Assembly (NCBI RefSeq): GCF_900112185.1
Contig: NZ_FOKP01000002.1
Coordinates: 186,001 to 250,000 of the forward strand
Length of the DNA: 64,000 nucleotides
Reading direction: 5' to 3'
Origin: Allobosea sp. CRIB-10
Lineage (GTDB): Bacteria; Pseudomonadota; Alphaproteobacteria; Rhizobiales; Beijerinckiaceae
A program made the translations under genes and the position numbers. Positions 26,501 to 35,508 of the stretch are shown one piece after another; the stretch's first letter is position 1, and each line of letters begins with the position of its first letter. The notes beneath the pieces were generated by a model that did no database searches, was not told where the DNA came from, and worked only from the letters and a program-made list of their open reading frames with translations.

Positions 26501-27561
26501 CGCCCTCCCCTGCCCGGTTCCGCGACCGGCGTCCAGAGCACATCCTCGATCCGGCGCGCGCCCGTGGCGAGCATGACGAGGCGATCGAAGCCGAGCGCGA
26601 TGCCAGAGGATTGCGGCATCACGGCGAGCGCGGCGAGGAAATCCTCGTCGACCGGATAGCGCTCGCCATAGATGCGCTGCTTCTCGTCCATGTCGGCCTC
26701 GAAACGCCGCCGCTGCTCGGCCGGATCGGTCAGTTCGCCGAAGGCGTTGGCGAGCTCGACCCTGCAGGCATAGAGCTCGAAACGCTCGGCGACGCGCGCA
26801 TCGCCGGGCTTGGGCCGGGCCAGCGCCGCCTCCGAGATCGGGTATTCGCACAGGATGGTGGCGCGGCCGCGGCCGAGCTCAGGCTCGACCTTCTCGGAGA
26901 GGACGCGGCTGAAGACGTCGGACCAGCTGTCGTCCTCGGCGAGACGGATGCCGGCGCCCCGCGCCTGCGCGGCCAGCGCTTCGCGATCGGTCGCTCCGTC
27001 GTCGGCGATCGTCGCCAGCAGATCGATGCCCGCATGGCGGGCGAAAGCCTCGTGCAAGGTCACGCGCTCAGGCTCGGCGAAGGGATCGACCTCGCCGCCG
27101 CGCCAGCGCAGGACGGTCGTGCCGGCAGCACGGGCAGCCTCGGCGAGCAGTGCCGCGCAGTCCCGCATCAGCGCCTCGTAATCCTCCCCGGCGCGATACC
27201 ATTCCAGCATGGTGAATTCGGGATGGTGCAGCGCGGTGCGCTCGCGATTGCGGAAGACGCGGGCGAAATCGAAGATCCGCGGCTCACCCGCCGCCAGCAG
27301 CTTCTTGGCGGCGAATTCCGGCGAGGTGTGCAGATAATAGGGGTGGCCAGCGCCGGCGTCGTCGATCAGCGTCGTCGAAAAGCCGTGCAGATGCGTCTCG
27401 TTGCCGGGCGAGAGCTGCAGGATCGCGGCCTCGACCTCGATGAAATCGCGCGCCTCGAACCAGCGCCGCAGCGCCGTCTTGATCCGACTACGGGCAAGAA
27501 GCATGGGGCGCCGGTCGGCATGGATGTCCGGCCGCCAGAAGGGCGGGAGCGTGTCGCTCAT
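26497..27561 (-). CDS. epmA: EF-P lysine lysyltransferase EpmA (GenX/PoxA)
   Basis: A 354-residue class II lysyl-tRNA synthetase paralogue with no anticodon-binding OB domain. Motif 2 (FRNRERTALHHPEFTMLEWY) and motif 3 (GIALGFDRLVML) are clear. It activates beta-lysine and ligates it to Lys34 of EF-P. The toxin-antitoxin pair brnTA lies between it and efp. Confidence 0.95.
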   Translation of the reverse strand: MSDTLPPFWRPDIHADRRPMLLARSRIKTALRRWFEARDFIEVEAAILQLSPGNETHLHGFSTTLIDDAGAGHPYYLHTSPEFAAKKLLAAGEPRIFDFARVFRNRERTALHHPEFTMLEWYRAGEDYEALMRDCAALLAEAARAAGTTVLRWRGGEVDPFAEPERVTLHEAFARHAGIDLLATIADDGATDREALAAQARGAGIRLAEDDSWSDVFSRVLSEKVEPELGRGRATILCEYPISEAALARPKPGDARVAERFELYACRVELANAFGELTDPAEQRRRFEADMDEKQRIYGERYPVDEDFLAALAVMPQSSGIALGFDRLVMLATGARRIEDVLWTPVAEPGRGGR

Positions 27562-27572
27562 GATGCCAGCAC

Positions 27573-27890
27573 TCAGCCTGCCTTCTTGAGCAGGGCTTCG
27601 CGCAGGATATCGTTGATGCGCGTCTGCCAGCCGGGGCCATCGGCCTTGGCGCGCTCCAGCACGTCCTGATCCAGCCGGATGCTGACCAGCTTCTTGGTCG
27701 GCGCCTTCTGCGGGCCGCGCTCGCCCTGCCGCCGCCGGTGCTCGCGCATCAGCGCGACCAACTCGGGCGGAAGTACCTCATAGGCGGGTCGCATCTCAGC
27801 AAAGTCGGCCGCGGTCAGCTCGCGCACCTCGCCATCCTCGTCGGTCAGCGGTTCGAGGTTGGGATCGATATCAATCGGCTTTCTGCTCAC
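27573..27890 (-). CDS. brnA: BrnA-type antitoxin
   Basis: A 105-residue antitoxin with the CopG/BrnA C-terminal ribbon-helix-helix region: KKLVSIRLDQDVLERAKADGPGWQTRINDILREALL, shown here only as a family pattern of K-x-x-S-I-R-L-D and G-W-Q-T-R-I-N. It overlaps the toxin gene by 20 bp. It would neutralise BrnT and repress the operon. Confidence 0.9.
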   Translation of the reverse strand: MSRKPIDIDPNLEPLTDEDGEVRELTAADFAEMRPAYEVLPPELVALMREHRRRQGERGPQKAPTKKLVSIRLDQDVLERAKADGPGWQTRINDILREALLKKAG

Positions 27891-28143
27891 AGCGCTTCAC
27901 CTCCCGCGCATTCGCCTTGCGAAAGCTGATCACGCGAATACCGCCCGGTATCGGCGTGAAGCAGACGACGAAGAGGCGATCTCCAATCAATCCCAGCGAA
28001 ACGAAGCGACGCTCGGGATACGGAAAACGGCGATCCTCATGCGTTTGCGCCGTTTCCCACGCGAATTCGTCAACCAGCATGAACGGCAGCCCGCGCTCGC
28101 GGATATTCCGCTCGTTCTTGCTGGGATCGAATTCGATCTTCAC
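27871..28143 (-). CDS. brnT: BrnT family ribonuclease toxin
   Basis: A 90-residue BrnT toxin. It opens KIEFDPSKNERNIRERGLPF, the family signature (F-D-P-x-K), followed by ERRFVSLGLIGDRLFVV and GGIRVISFRKANAREV. BrnT is a RelE-fold ribonuclease. It is first in the operon, as in characterised BrnTA systems, and both frames are intact. Confidence 0.93.
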   Translation of the reverse strand: MKIEFDPSKNERNIRERGLPFMLVDEFAWETAQTHEDRRFPYPERRFVSLGLIGDRLFVVCFTPIPGGIRVISFRKANAREVKRCEQKAD

Positions 28144-28150
28144 AGCTTTA

Positions 28151-28177
28151 ATTGTATCTACATCACCCGATTGTCAA
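28151..28177 (-). promoter_or_regulatory. probable brnTA promoter
   Basis: On the minus strand TTGACA (28177-28172) is followed by TACAAT (28156-28151) with a short 15-bp spacer, 8 bp before the brnT ATG. The AT-rich patch stands out. A short spacer would suit a regulated promoter. An alternative -10 two bases on cannot be excluded. Confidence 0.45.
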
Positions 28178-28296
28178 GGGATTGAGCCGCGTTTCCGGAC
28201 ACTACGCTTCCGTTTCAGGCCTCGATGCGGTAGTGGCGCGGCACAGGATTTCGCATAGCGCGCGGATCGAGCCCGCGCCAGCCAAGGAAACATCAC

Positions 28297-28866
28297 GTGG
28301 TCAAGGTCATCGCCTCTTCCGTCCGCAAGGGCAACGTCCTCGAAGTCGACGGGCACCTCTGCTCGGTGCTCTCGGCCGAGAGCTTCTTCCCGGGCAAGGG
28401 CACGCCGACGACGCAGATCGACATGCGCCGCATCGCCGACGGCGTGAAGGTCACGCAGCGCTACAAGACGACCGAGCAGGTCGAGCGCGCCTATGTCGAG
28501 GATCGCGACTTCACCTATCTCTACCAGGACGGCGAGCAGTACGTCTTCATGAACCCCGAGACCTACGACCAGCTCCCGGTCGACGGCGACGTGGTCGGCG
28601 ACATGGCGCCCTATCTCCAGGAAGGCATGAAGGTCACGCTCTCGGTCTTCGAGGACCGGGCCGTCGCGATCGAGCTGCCGCAGCGCGTCACCCTCGAAGT
28701 CACCGAGACCGAGCCGGTGACCAAGGGCCAGACGGCCTCCTCCTCCTACAAGCCGGCGATCCTCTCCAACGGCGTGCGCAGCGCCGTGCCGCCGCATATC
28801 GGCGTCGGCACCCGCATCGTGGTGATGACCGCCGACGGCTCCTATGTCGAGCGCGCCAAGGACTGA
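28297..28866 (+). CDS. efp: translation elongation factor P
   Basis: A 189-residue EF-P with three domains (KOW-like N-terminal, central OB and C-terminal OB folds). The modification loop FFPGKGTPT places lysine at residue 34, the site beta-lysylated by EpmA and EpmB, both encoded just upstream on the other strand. The start is a GTG at 28297 after AAGGAAA. EF-P rescues ribosomes stalled at polyproline. Confidence 0.98.
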   Translation: MVKVIASSVRKGNVLEVDGHLCSVLSAESFFPGKGTPTTQIDMRRIADGVKVTQRYKTTEQVERAYVEDRDFTYLYQDGEQYVFMNPETYDQLPVDGDVVGDMAPYLQEGMKVTLSVFEDRAVAIELPQRVTLEVTETEPVTKGQTASSSYKPAILSNGVRSAVPPHIGVGTRIVVMTADGSYVERAKD

Positions 28867-28916
28867 TCGCGGCGCCCGCTGACATCGGCGGCAAAAGGCT
28901 TATATCGACGAACGCA

Positions 28917-28941
28917 GCGGGCCCTTTCCGGGCCCGTTTTC
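28917..28941 (+). terminator. rho-independent terminator of efp
   Basis: CGGGCCC (28918-28924) and GGGCCCG (28930-28936) form a perfect 7-bp stem followed by TTTT, 51 bp after the efp stop. Confidence 0.85.
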
Positions 28942-28958
28942 GTTGGTGAGGTCTTCCG

Positions 28959-29477
28959 ATGCCGCTTTCCGCCTATGACGCCGTCTTCCCCGGTTTCATC
29001 CAGACCCTGAAGGCGCTCGACGCCATCCTCGACAAGGCAACGGCGGAGGCTTCTCAACGCAAGATCCAGGCGGAGGTGCTGCTGTCGAGCCGGCTCGCGC
29101 CGGACATGCTGTCCTTCACCCGGCAGATCCAGTTGATGTCGGATTTCGCCAAGAACGCCGCGGCGCGGGTGAGCGGGGCGGAGAACCCGCGCTTCGCGGA
29201 CGAGGAAAAGAGCTTCGAGGAGCTGAAGGGGCGGATCGCCAGGACGCTCGACTTCATCGCCTCGGTCGACAAGGGCGCGCTCGATGCCGGGCTAGACAAG
29301 GACGTCACTTTCCCGCGTGGCCCCTCGGCGACCGTGACGATGAAGGGCGCCGACTACCTCACGCGTTTTGCCGTGCCGAACTTCTATTTCCACGCCACGA
29401 CCGCCTACGACATCCTGCGCGAGAACGGCTTCCAGATCGGCAAGCAGGACTTTTTGAAGGGCGTGTTTGACGGCTGA
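28959..29477 (+). CDS. DUF1993 domain protein
   Basis: A 172-residue protein of the DUF1993 family, a four-helix DinB-like bundle: SAYDAVFPGFIQTLKALDAIL, RLAPDMLSFTRQIQL and the C-terminal NFYFHATTAYDILRENG, with a conserved His. The function is unknown. DinB-like proteins often bind a metal or handle thiols. The gene stands alone downstream of efp. Confidence 0.88.
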   Translation: MPLSAYDAVFPGFIQTLKALDAILDKATAEASQRKIQAEVLLSSRLAPDMLSFTRQIQLMSDFAKNAAARVSGAENPRFADEEKSFEELKGRIARTLDFIASVDKGALDAGLDKDVTFPRGPSATVTMKGADYLTRFAVPNFYFHATTAYDILRENGFQIGKQDFLKGVFDG

Positions 29478-29487
29478 GGCTTTGTGC

Positions 29488-29580
29488 CGTCATGCTCGCC
29501 CTTGTGGCGAGCATCCAAGTCTTGAACACCACCTTCGATAAAGGAAGACGTGGATGGTCGGGACAAGCCCGACCAAGACG
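29488..29580 (-). repeat. dispersed repeat, copy 1 (inverted relative to 31309-31407)
   Basis: It contains two palindromes, TGCTCGCC-CTTGT-GGCGAGCA and GGTCGGG-ACAAG-CCCGACC. The reverse complement of this copy matches the copy on the far side of the cardiolipin synthase gene over most of its length. Confidence 0.85.
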
Positions 29581-29600
29581 GTAATTGGCTACCCACGACC

Positions 29601-31058
29601 TCACAGATAAGGCGAGCAGAGCCAGAGCATCCGGTCGAGCAGGCGCAAGGGGAAGGGCCGTGCCCGCAGCTCCTTCAGCGTGACCGGGCGCGACCTTGCG
29701 ATCGCGGCGTCGATGCGCTCCTCGATGCCGCGGGTGAAGCTTTCGTCGAGCACTTCGAGATCGATCTCGAAATTCAGCCTGAGCGAGCGCGCATCGAGAT
29801 TGGACGAGCCGACATAGGCCCAGCTCCCATCGATCGCGAGCAGCTTGGAGTGGTCGAAAGAGCCGGTGGCGCGCCAGATCCGGCAGCCGTCCTTCAGCAC
29901 CTGGTCGAACTGCGCCCGCATCGCGCGATCGACCAGGACGAGATTGTTGACATCAGGCACGACGATATCGACGGCGACACCACGACGGGCCGCCGTGACC
30001 AGCGCGCTGATCAGCTCGCGGTCCGGCAGGAAATAGGGTGACATGATCCGGATCGAGGTTCGCGCCACCGAGAAGGCGCCGATAAGCAGCTTGTGATTGG
30101 TCTCCAGGCTGGCATCGGGCCCAGACGCCACGGCACGCATCAGCACGGTCGGGCCTTGAGTCGCAACCTGAGGCGTGACCGCCCAGGCATCGCCGGCGAG
30201 TTCCTCGCCCGAGGCGAAGCGCCAATCCTCGGCCGCGACGCCGAACAGATCCTCGACGACCGGGCCCTCGACGCGGAAATGCGTGTCGTGCCCCGCGGCC
30301 TCGCCGGCGAATTCGGTGGTGAAGCCCTGGCGGATGTTCATGCCGCCGGCGAAGGCGACAAGCCCGTCGACGATCAGCAGCTTGCGGTGCGTGCGCAGGT
30401 TCGCATAGGGCAATCTCAGGCCGACGATGATATTGCCGTTGAAGACATCGACCGGCACGCCGCCCTTCTGCAGGTGGCCAACGATGCTCGGCACCGAATA
30501 GCGCGCGCCGACGGCATCGATCAGCACGCGTACCGTGACACCGCGCCCGTGAGCCGCGATCAGCGCGTCGGCGATGCGCAGGCCGAGCGGGTCGCGATCA
30601 AAAATGTAGGTCTCGAGGATGATCGAGCGCTGCGCCGCCGCAATCGCCGCGATCATCGCGGCATAGGCCTCGTCGCCGGTCCTGAGCACCGCGATGGCAT
30701 TGCCGGTCTTGAGATGGCGGCGCGTCGCCTTGTCGCCCAGGGTCTTCAGCGCGGCGAACCGACGCCCGACATCGCCGGCGACCTCGGCATCCGAGACCTC
30801 GAATGTCTGCGCCTTCGACAAGGCGCCGAATCCGTGCCGGCGCTGCGAGACGATCGAAGCGCGGCGGATGCGGTTGATGCCGCCGACCGCATAGACCAGC
30901 GGCCCGATGATCGGGGAGAGCACGATGACGCCGACCCAGCCGATGGCGGCGCGGACCTCGTCCTTGGTCATCGCGGCATGGCTGGCGGCGACCACGGTCA
31001 GCACCAGCGAGGCGAAACCGAGGATATGTGGCCAATAGGCTGAGAGAATCTCCCACAT
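29601..31058 (-). CDS. cls: cardiolipin synthase (phospholipase D superfamily)
   Basis: A 485-residue membrane protein. Two N-terminal hydrophobic segments (about residues 5-28 and 38-62) are followed by two HKD domains: HRKLLIVDGLVAFAGG and HSKLLAIDGSWAYVGSSNLD. It joins two phosphatidylglycerols, or transfers a phosphatidyl group, to make cardiolipin. Inverted copies of a repeat flank it. Confidence 0.95.
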   Translation of the reverse strand: MWEILSAYWPHILGFASLVLTVVAASHAAMTKDEVRAAIGWVGVIVLSPIIGPLVYAVGGINRIRRASIVSQRRHGFGALSKAQTFEVSDAEVAGDVGRRFAALKTLGDKATRRHLKTGNAIAVLRTGDEAYAAMIAAIAAAQRSIILETYIFDRDPLGLRIADALIAAHGRGVTVRVLIDAVGARYSVPSIVGHLQKGGVPVDVFNGNIIVGLRLPYANLRTHRKLLIVDGLVAFAGGMNIRQGFTTEFAGEAAGHDTHFRVEGPVVEDLFGVAAEDWRFASGEELAGDAWAVTPQVATQGPTVLMRAVASGPDASLETNHKLLIGAFSVARTSIRIMSPYFLPDRELISALVTAARRGVAVDIVVPDVNNLVLVDRAMRAQFDQVLKDGCRIWRATGSFDHSKLLAIDGSWAYVGSSNLDARSLRLNFEIDLEVLDESFTRGIEERIDAAIARSRPVTLKELRARPFPLRLLDRMLWLCSPYL

Positions 31059-31308
31059 ATCGGCGACTATCGCATGGGAAACGAAACCGGCAATGCGATC
31101 AGCCGCTTATCGAGACGCGCCGACTTTCATGGCGAAACCCTCTTGCAAAGGCAGGACCACATTCCCATATTCGGGTCACGCGGATGTCGAGAGCGTTCCA
31201 CAGCCCTCCGTCCCGTTGAAGACGGCCATGAGCCCGAAGGCAGCGACGCCGGATGTACGCGCGCCCTTCCGGACATGGCCGTTAGCGTTTCTGCGTCATC
31301 ACCTTTAC
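31059..31308. other. gene-free stretch upstream of cls
   Basis: The 356-bp gap between cls and the MBL gene has no convincing gene. Overlapping frames of 93 and 103 codons run through the repeat at its right end and do not look like protein. It should contain the cls promoter, but no clear -35/-10 pair was found. Confidence 0.4.
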
Positions 31309-31407
31309 CGTCATGGTCGGGCTTGTCCCGACCACCCACGTCTTCGCATCAATGATCGCGCGCAGTGTTCAAGACGTGGATGCTCGCCACAAGGGCGAGC
31401 CTGACGG
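31309..31407 (+). repeat. dispersed repeat, copy 2
   Basis: Read on the plus strand it begins CGTCATGGTCGGGCTTGTCC and ends AAGGGCGAGCCTGACGG. It is the inverted partner of 29488-29580. The central 20-25 bp differ between the two copies, while the palindromic ends are conserved. Confidence 0.85.
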
Positions 31408-31414
31408 CGGTGGC

Positions 31415-32080
31415 CTACTGCGAATTCCCCTGCAGGAACGGATTGGTCCGGCGCTCCTCGCCGAGCGTGCTGGCCGGACCGTGGCCGGGCAGGAACTGGA
31501 CGTCGTCGCCGAGCGGCAGCAGCTTGCCCTTGATCCCGCCGATCAGGTCCTTGTGGTTGCCATAGGGGAAATCGGTGCGGCCGACCGAGCCGGCGAAGAT
31601 CGTGTCGCCGGCAAGCAGGAAGCGCAGATCCTTCTGGAACAGCGTGACATGGCCGGGCGTATGCCCCGGCACATGCTGGACGGTGAATTCGAGATCGCCG
31701 ACCGAGACGGTGTCGCCTTCGGCAAGCCAGCGCGTCGGCGTAACCGCCTGCACGCCGCGCATCTCGAACATCAGCCCCTGCTGCGGCAGGGCGTCGAGCA
31801 GGAACCTGTCGGCCTCATGCGGGCCGATGATCGGCAGGTTCAGCACCCCGGCGAGCTCGGTCGCGCCGCCGGCATGGTCAATATGGCCATGGGTCAGCCA
31901 GATCGCAGCCGGCGTGACGCCGAGCTCCGTCAGCGCGCCGCGGATGCGTTCGACATCGCCGCCAGGATCGACGACCGCGGCCTCCTTGGTGCGCGTGCAC
32001 CAGACGACAGAACAGTTCTGCTGAAAGGGCGTCACCGGCACGACGGCGATGCCGAGCGGGCTTTCAGTCTGGTCGGTCAT
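31415..32080 (-). CDS. MBL fold metallo-hydrolase (glyoxalase II-like)
   Basis: A 221-residue metallo-beta-lactamase fold enzyme. The zinc motif THGHIDHAGG, the later HVPGHTPGHV, the GDTIFAGSVGRTD aspartate and FLPGHGPAS give a complete metal site. Relatives act as YcbL-type hydroxyacylglutathione hydrolases. The substrate is not certain. The ATG at 32080 was chosen from MTDQTESPLG. Confidence 0.9.
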   Translation of the reverse strand: MTDQTESPLGIAVVPVTPFQQNCSVVWCTRTKEAAVVDPGGDVERIRGALTELGVTPAAIWLTHGHIDHAGGATELAGVLNLPIIGPHEADRFLLDALPQQGLMFEMRGVQAVTPTRWLAEGDTVSVGDLEFTVQHVPGHTPGHVTLFQKDLRFLLAGDTIFAGSVGRTDFPYGNHKDLIGGIKGKLLPLGDDVQFLPGHGPASTLGEERRTNPFLQGNSQ

Positions 32081-32112
32081 CGCATGCCTTTCCTTGGGAG
32101 AGCCGAAGCTGT

Positions 32113-32445
32113 CTATCGGCCGCCGCAGCGATTGGCGAGCAGCACGCGGTAATCGGCCAGGGACTGGTCCATCTGGGCGACGTTCTCCTCGCGTTGCCGG
32201 CCGGTCTGGCAGGTCGCGAAAACCGAGCGCGCCTTCTGCATGAAGGCGACATGGTCGCGCCAGGCGGCGCATTGCGTCGCCTGGTCGGCCGTGGCGACCT
32301 GCTGCATCTTGTACTGCCGCTGGCGCATCGCCGCCTCGTTCTGGAACAGGTCGCGCGTGCACGTCGCTGGAACGGGGCGCGGCTGTGCCAATGCGAGAGC
32401 AGGAGCCAGGGTCAGCAGGACAGCGATGGCAGCACGAACGATCAT
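32113..32445 (-). CDS. small secreted protein of unknown function, coupled to fumarase
   Basis: 110 residues with a clear signal peptide ([20 protein letters not shown], cleavage after ALA near residue 20), leaving a mature helical protein of about 90 residues with three cysteines (CTRD, QCAAW and TCQTG) plus one near the C-terminus (RCGGR). I do not recognise the family. The ATG overlaps the fumarase stop (ATGA), so translation is coupled even though one product is cytosolic and the other periplasmic. The Gln/Arg-rich helices may be amphipathic. Confidence 0.7.
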   Translation of the reverse strand: MIVRAAIAVLLTLAPALALAQPRPVPATCTRDLFQNEAAMRQRQYKMQQVATADQATQCAAWRDHVAFMQKARSVFATCQTGRQREENVAQMDQSLADYRVLLANRCGGR

Positions 32446-34058
32446 CCGAGATTCAGCTCCTTGAAGAAGTCGTTGCCCTTGTCGTCGATCACGATGAAGG
32501 CCGGGAAATCCTCGACCTCGATGCGCCAGACCGCCTCCATGCCGAGCTCGGGATATTCGAGCAGCTCGACCTTGCGGATGCAGTCCTGGGCAAGGCGCGC
32601 CGCCGGGCCGCCGATCGAGCCGAGATAGAAGCCGCCATGGGCCTTGCAGGCCTCGCGAACCTGGGCCGAGCGGTTGCCCTTGGCCAGCATCACCATCGAG
32701 CCGCCGAAGGACTGGAACTGGTCGACGAAGGAATCCATCCGGCCTGCCGTGGTCGGGCCGAACGAGCCGGAGGCGAACCCCTCCGGCGTCTTGGCCGGGC
32801 CGGCGTAATAGACCGGGTGGTTCTTCAGATAGTCCGGCATGCTCTGGCCATTTTCCAGCCGCTCGCGGATCTTGGCATGGGCCGAGTCGCGCGCGACGAT
32901 GATCGTTCCGGTCAGCGAGAGCCGGGTCTTCACCGGGTATTTCGTCAATGTGGCGAGAATCTCGCTCATCGGCCGGTTGAGGTCGATCTTGACGACGTCG
33001 CCGCCCAGCTTGGCCTCGTCGATCTCCGGCAGGTACTTCGACGGATCAGTCTCAAGCGCCTCGAGGAAGATGCCGTCCTTGGTGATCTTGCCCTTGGCCT
33101 GGCGATCGGCCGAGCAGGAGACGCCGAGGCCGATCGGCAGCGAGGCGCCGTGGCGCGGCAGGCGGATGACGCGCACGTCATGGCAGAAATACTTGCCGCC
33201 GAACTGCGCCCCGACGCCGAGCGCCTGCGTCAACTTGTGGACCTCCTCCTCCATGTCGAGATCGCGGAAGGCATGGCCGCTGGCTGAGCCCGTGGTCGGC
33301 AGCGCGTCGAGATATTTGGTCGAGGCCAGCTTGACCGTCTTGAGGTTCTGCTCGGCCGAGGTGCCGCCGATGACGATGGCGAGGTGATAGGGCGGGCAGG
33401 CTGCGGTGCCGAGCGTCAGAATCTTCTCCTTCAGGAATGCCATCATCCGCTCCTTGGTCAGGAGCGAGGGCGTCGCCTGGAAGAGGAAGGTCTTGTTGGC
33501 CGAGCCGCCGCCCTTGGCGACGAAGAGGAATTTGTAGGCGTCCTCACCCTCGGCATAGATGTCGATCTGCGCCGGCAGGTTGGTCGCGGTGTTCTTCTCC
33601 TCGAACATGGAGAGCGGAGCGACCTGCGAATAGCGCAGATTGCGTTTCAGATAGGCATCGTAGACGCCCTCGCCGAGCGCTGCCTCGTCGTCGCCCTCGG
33701 TCCAGACCTTGCGGCCCTTCTTGCCCATGATGATCGCCGTGCCGGTGTCCTGGCACATCGGCAGCACGCCGCCGGCGGCGATATTGGCGTTCTTGAGCAG
33801 GTCATAGGCGACGAAGCGGTCGTTCCCGGTCGCCTCGGGATCGTCGAGGATCCTGGCGAGCTGGGCGAGATGGCCCGGGCGCAGCAGGTGGTTGATGTCG
33901 ATGAAGGCCTGCTCGGAGAGCCGCTTGATCGCCTCGCGCGAGACGCTCAGGACCTCGCGACCGCCGACCGTCTCGACGCTGACGCCGTCGCTGCCGAGCG
34001 AGCGATAGGGCGTATTGTCCTCTCCGAGGGGGAAGAGATCGACATGGGTATAGGCCAT
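32442..34058 (-). CDS. fumarate hydratase, class I (4Fe-4S)
   Basis: A 538-residue FumA/FumB-type enzyme that interconverts fumarate and malate. [16 protein letters not shown] and [18 protein letters not shown] carry cluster cysteines, and [15 protein letters not shown] and the C-terminal [11 protein letters not shown] also match the family. Alpha and beta domains are fused in one chain. The ATG at 34058 was preferred over a GTG at 34067. Confidence 0.95.
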   Translation of the reverse strand: MAYTHVDLFPLGEDNTPYRSLGSDGVSVETVGGREVLSVSREAIKRLSEQAFIDINHLLRPGHLAQLARILDDPEATGNDRFVAYDLLKNANIAAGGVLPMCQDTGTAIIMGKKGRKVWTEGDDEAALGEGVYDAYLKRNLRYSQVAPLSMFEEKNTATNLPAQIDIYAEGEDAYKFLFVAKGGGSANKTFLFQATPSLLTKERMMAFLKEKILTLGTAACPPYHLAIVIGGTSAEQNLKTVKLASTKYLDALPTTGSASGHAFRDLDMEEEVHKLTQALGVGAQFGGKYFCHDVRVIRLPRHGASLPIGLGVSCSADRQAKGKITKDGIFLEALETDPSKYLPEIDEAKLGGDVVKIDLNRPMSEILATLTKYPVKTRLSLTGTIIVARDSAHAKIRERLENGQSMPDYLKNHPVYYAGPAKTPEGFASGSFGPTTAGRMDSFVDQFQSFGGSMVMLAKGNRSAQVREACKAHGGFYLGSIGGPAARLAQDCIRKVELLEYPELGMEAVWRIEVEDFPAFIVIDDKGNDFFKELNLG

Positions 34059-34186
34059 CGGCGGCACTCCGTGGTTCGGCGGCGCCGTGTGGGGCGCCTC
34101 TTTTGCCGCGTCATAGCCCCTCGGGGCATGGCCTCCAAGCCCAGACTGAAATCATTCCAAGTCGAGCACGGCGGCCCGTTGCCGCG

Positions 34187-34648
34187 TCAGGCCGCCTTGG
34201 CGGCGGTCTCCGCCAGGATGGCGTAGATGGCGGCCGGGTCATGCGCGTGGCGTACCTGCTCCAGCACCGCCTGGTTGCGCAGCACGCGGGCGACGCGGGC
34301 CAGCGCCTTGAGATGGTCGGCCCCGGCCCCTTCCGGCGCGATCAGCACGAAGATGATGTCGACCGGCTGGCCGTCCAGCGCCTCGAAATCGATCGCCTTC
34401 TCGGCGCGGGCGAACAGGCCGACGAGCCGATCGATGCCGGCCATGCGGCCGTGCGGGATCGCGATGCCGTCGCCGATCCCGGTCGAGCCCAAGCGCTCGC
34501 GCTGGAGCAGGGATTCGAAGAGCTCGCGCTCGGGCAGGCCGGTGAGCAAGGCGGCGTGCTGCGCCAGCTCCTGCAGGGCCTGCTTCTTGCTGTTGGCGCG
34601 CAGCGGCGAGATCACCGCGTCGGGCCGGAGAAGATCGGTCAGCGTCAT
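34187..34648 (-). CDS. ptsN: PTS IIA-like nitrogen regulatory protein PtsN
   Basis: A 153-residue EIIA-Ntr protein. The phosphoacceptor histidine is in GIGDGIAIPHGRM, with VDIIFVLIAPEG downstream. It is phosphorylated by the PtsP/NPr relay and regulates K+ transport and other functions. It sits next to hpf and rpoN, the classical arrangement. Confidence 0.96.
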   Translation of the reverse strand: MTLTDLLRPDAVISPLRANSKKQALQELAQHAALLTGLPERELFESLLQRERLGSTGIGDGIAIPHGRMAGIDRLVGLFARAEKAIDFEALDGQPVDIIFVLIAPEGAGADHLKALARVARVLRNQAVLEQVRHAHDPAAIYAILAETAAKAA

Positions 34649-34732
34649 AACCCAATCCATGCATGTCCCGTGCCGGAACGCGGGCGCCACCGGCATCCCG
34701 GCCGGCACCCGAATTCCATCAGCGGCGGGACT

Positions 34733-35320
34733 TCAAGAAAGAGAAGCCGGCGGATCGATCCAGCCGATATTGCCGTCGCGGCGGCGGTATACGACGTTCA
34801 TGCGGCCATTGCCAGCATGGCGGAAGATAACCACAGGCGCGCCGGTCAGATCGAGCTCGGCGACCGCGTCGACGACCGTCATCTGGTGCAGGGATTTGGT
34901 CGATTCGGCCACGATCACCGGGTTCTCGCCGCTGTGATCGACCTCCTGCTCCTCGACGTCGTCATCGGGAGCGGCGATCACATAGCTGGGGATTTCCATC
35001 AGCGGCTCGCGCCCGTTCGCCGCGGCGGAGCGATCTTTCAGCCGGCGCTTGTAGCGGCGCAGCCGCTTCTCGATGCGCTCGGCCATCTTGTCGAGGCTGG
35101 CATAGGGATCATGCGCCGTGGCAGAGGCTTCCAGCGTGATGCCCGAGGACAGGTGCAGGACGCCGTCGGTCTTGAAGGCGGTGCCGTCCTTGCCGACGGT
35201 GATGTGGCCCTGGTATCCACCCTCGTAGTACTTGCCCAACGCTGCGGCGACCCTGGTCTCGGCCTGTCCCCGCAGGGCCGCGCCCACATCGAGGTTTTTG
35301 CCGGAGATTCGCAAGCTCAT
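34733..35320 (-). CDS. hpf: ribosome hibernation promoting factor, long form
   Basis: 195 residues. The N-terminal S30AE domain (MSLRISGKNLDVGAALR through RIEKRLRRYKRRLKD) is followed by an acidic linker and the C-terminal dimerisation domain (SLHQMTVVDAVAELDLTGAPVVIFRHA), as in long HPF proteins that form 100S ribosome dimers. The ATG at 35320 gives the family N-terminus. Confidence 0.95.
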   Translation of the reverse strand: MSLRISGKNLDVGAALRGQAETRVAAALGKYYEGGYQGHITVGKDGTAFKTDGVLHLSSGITLEASATAHDPYASLDKMAERIEKRLRRYKRRLKDRSAAANGREPLMEIPSYVIAAPDDDVEEQEVDHSGENPVIVAESTKSLHQMTVVDAVAELDLTGAPVVIFRHAGNGRMNVVYRRRDGNIGWIDPPASLS

Positions 35321-35508
35321 GGAGTGCTTCCCCTTCTTGTCGCCATGGTCCGTAGCCGACCATCCCAAGGAGGTAAGAACGCCCTCATGGGGTTGTCAAT
35401 GTGCGGAACGGCGCAGTTGCAGGGGTAGCAGGGCGAGGCTGCAAACAGCTCATGATCTGACGCGCATGTCGCGCTGCAGTGCAAAACAGACCTGACACGG
35501 CCCGCCCG

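Noticed and set aside
25436-26851. 471-residue version of EpmB
   Set aside because: The extra N-terminal residues overlap epmA and are Arg/Ala-rich; the ATG at 26500 overlaps the epmA stop and gives a normal N-terminus.
28959-29477. DUF1993 gene as part of the EF-P module
   Set aside because: A strong terminator separates efp from it, and its family has no link to translation.
31074-31404. Short ORFs of 93 and 103 codons upstream of the MBL gene
   Set aside because: They run through a dispersed repeat, have no family resemblance and overlap each other.
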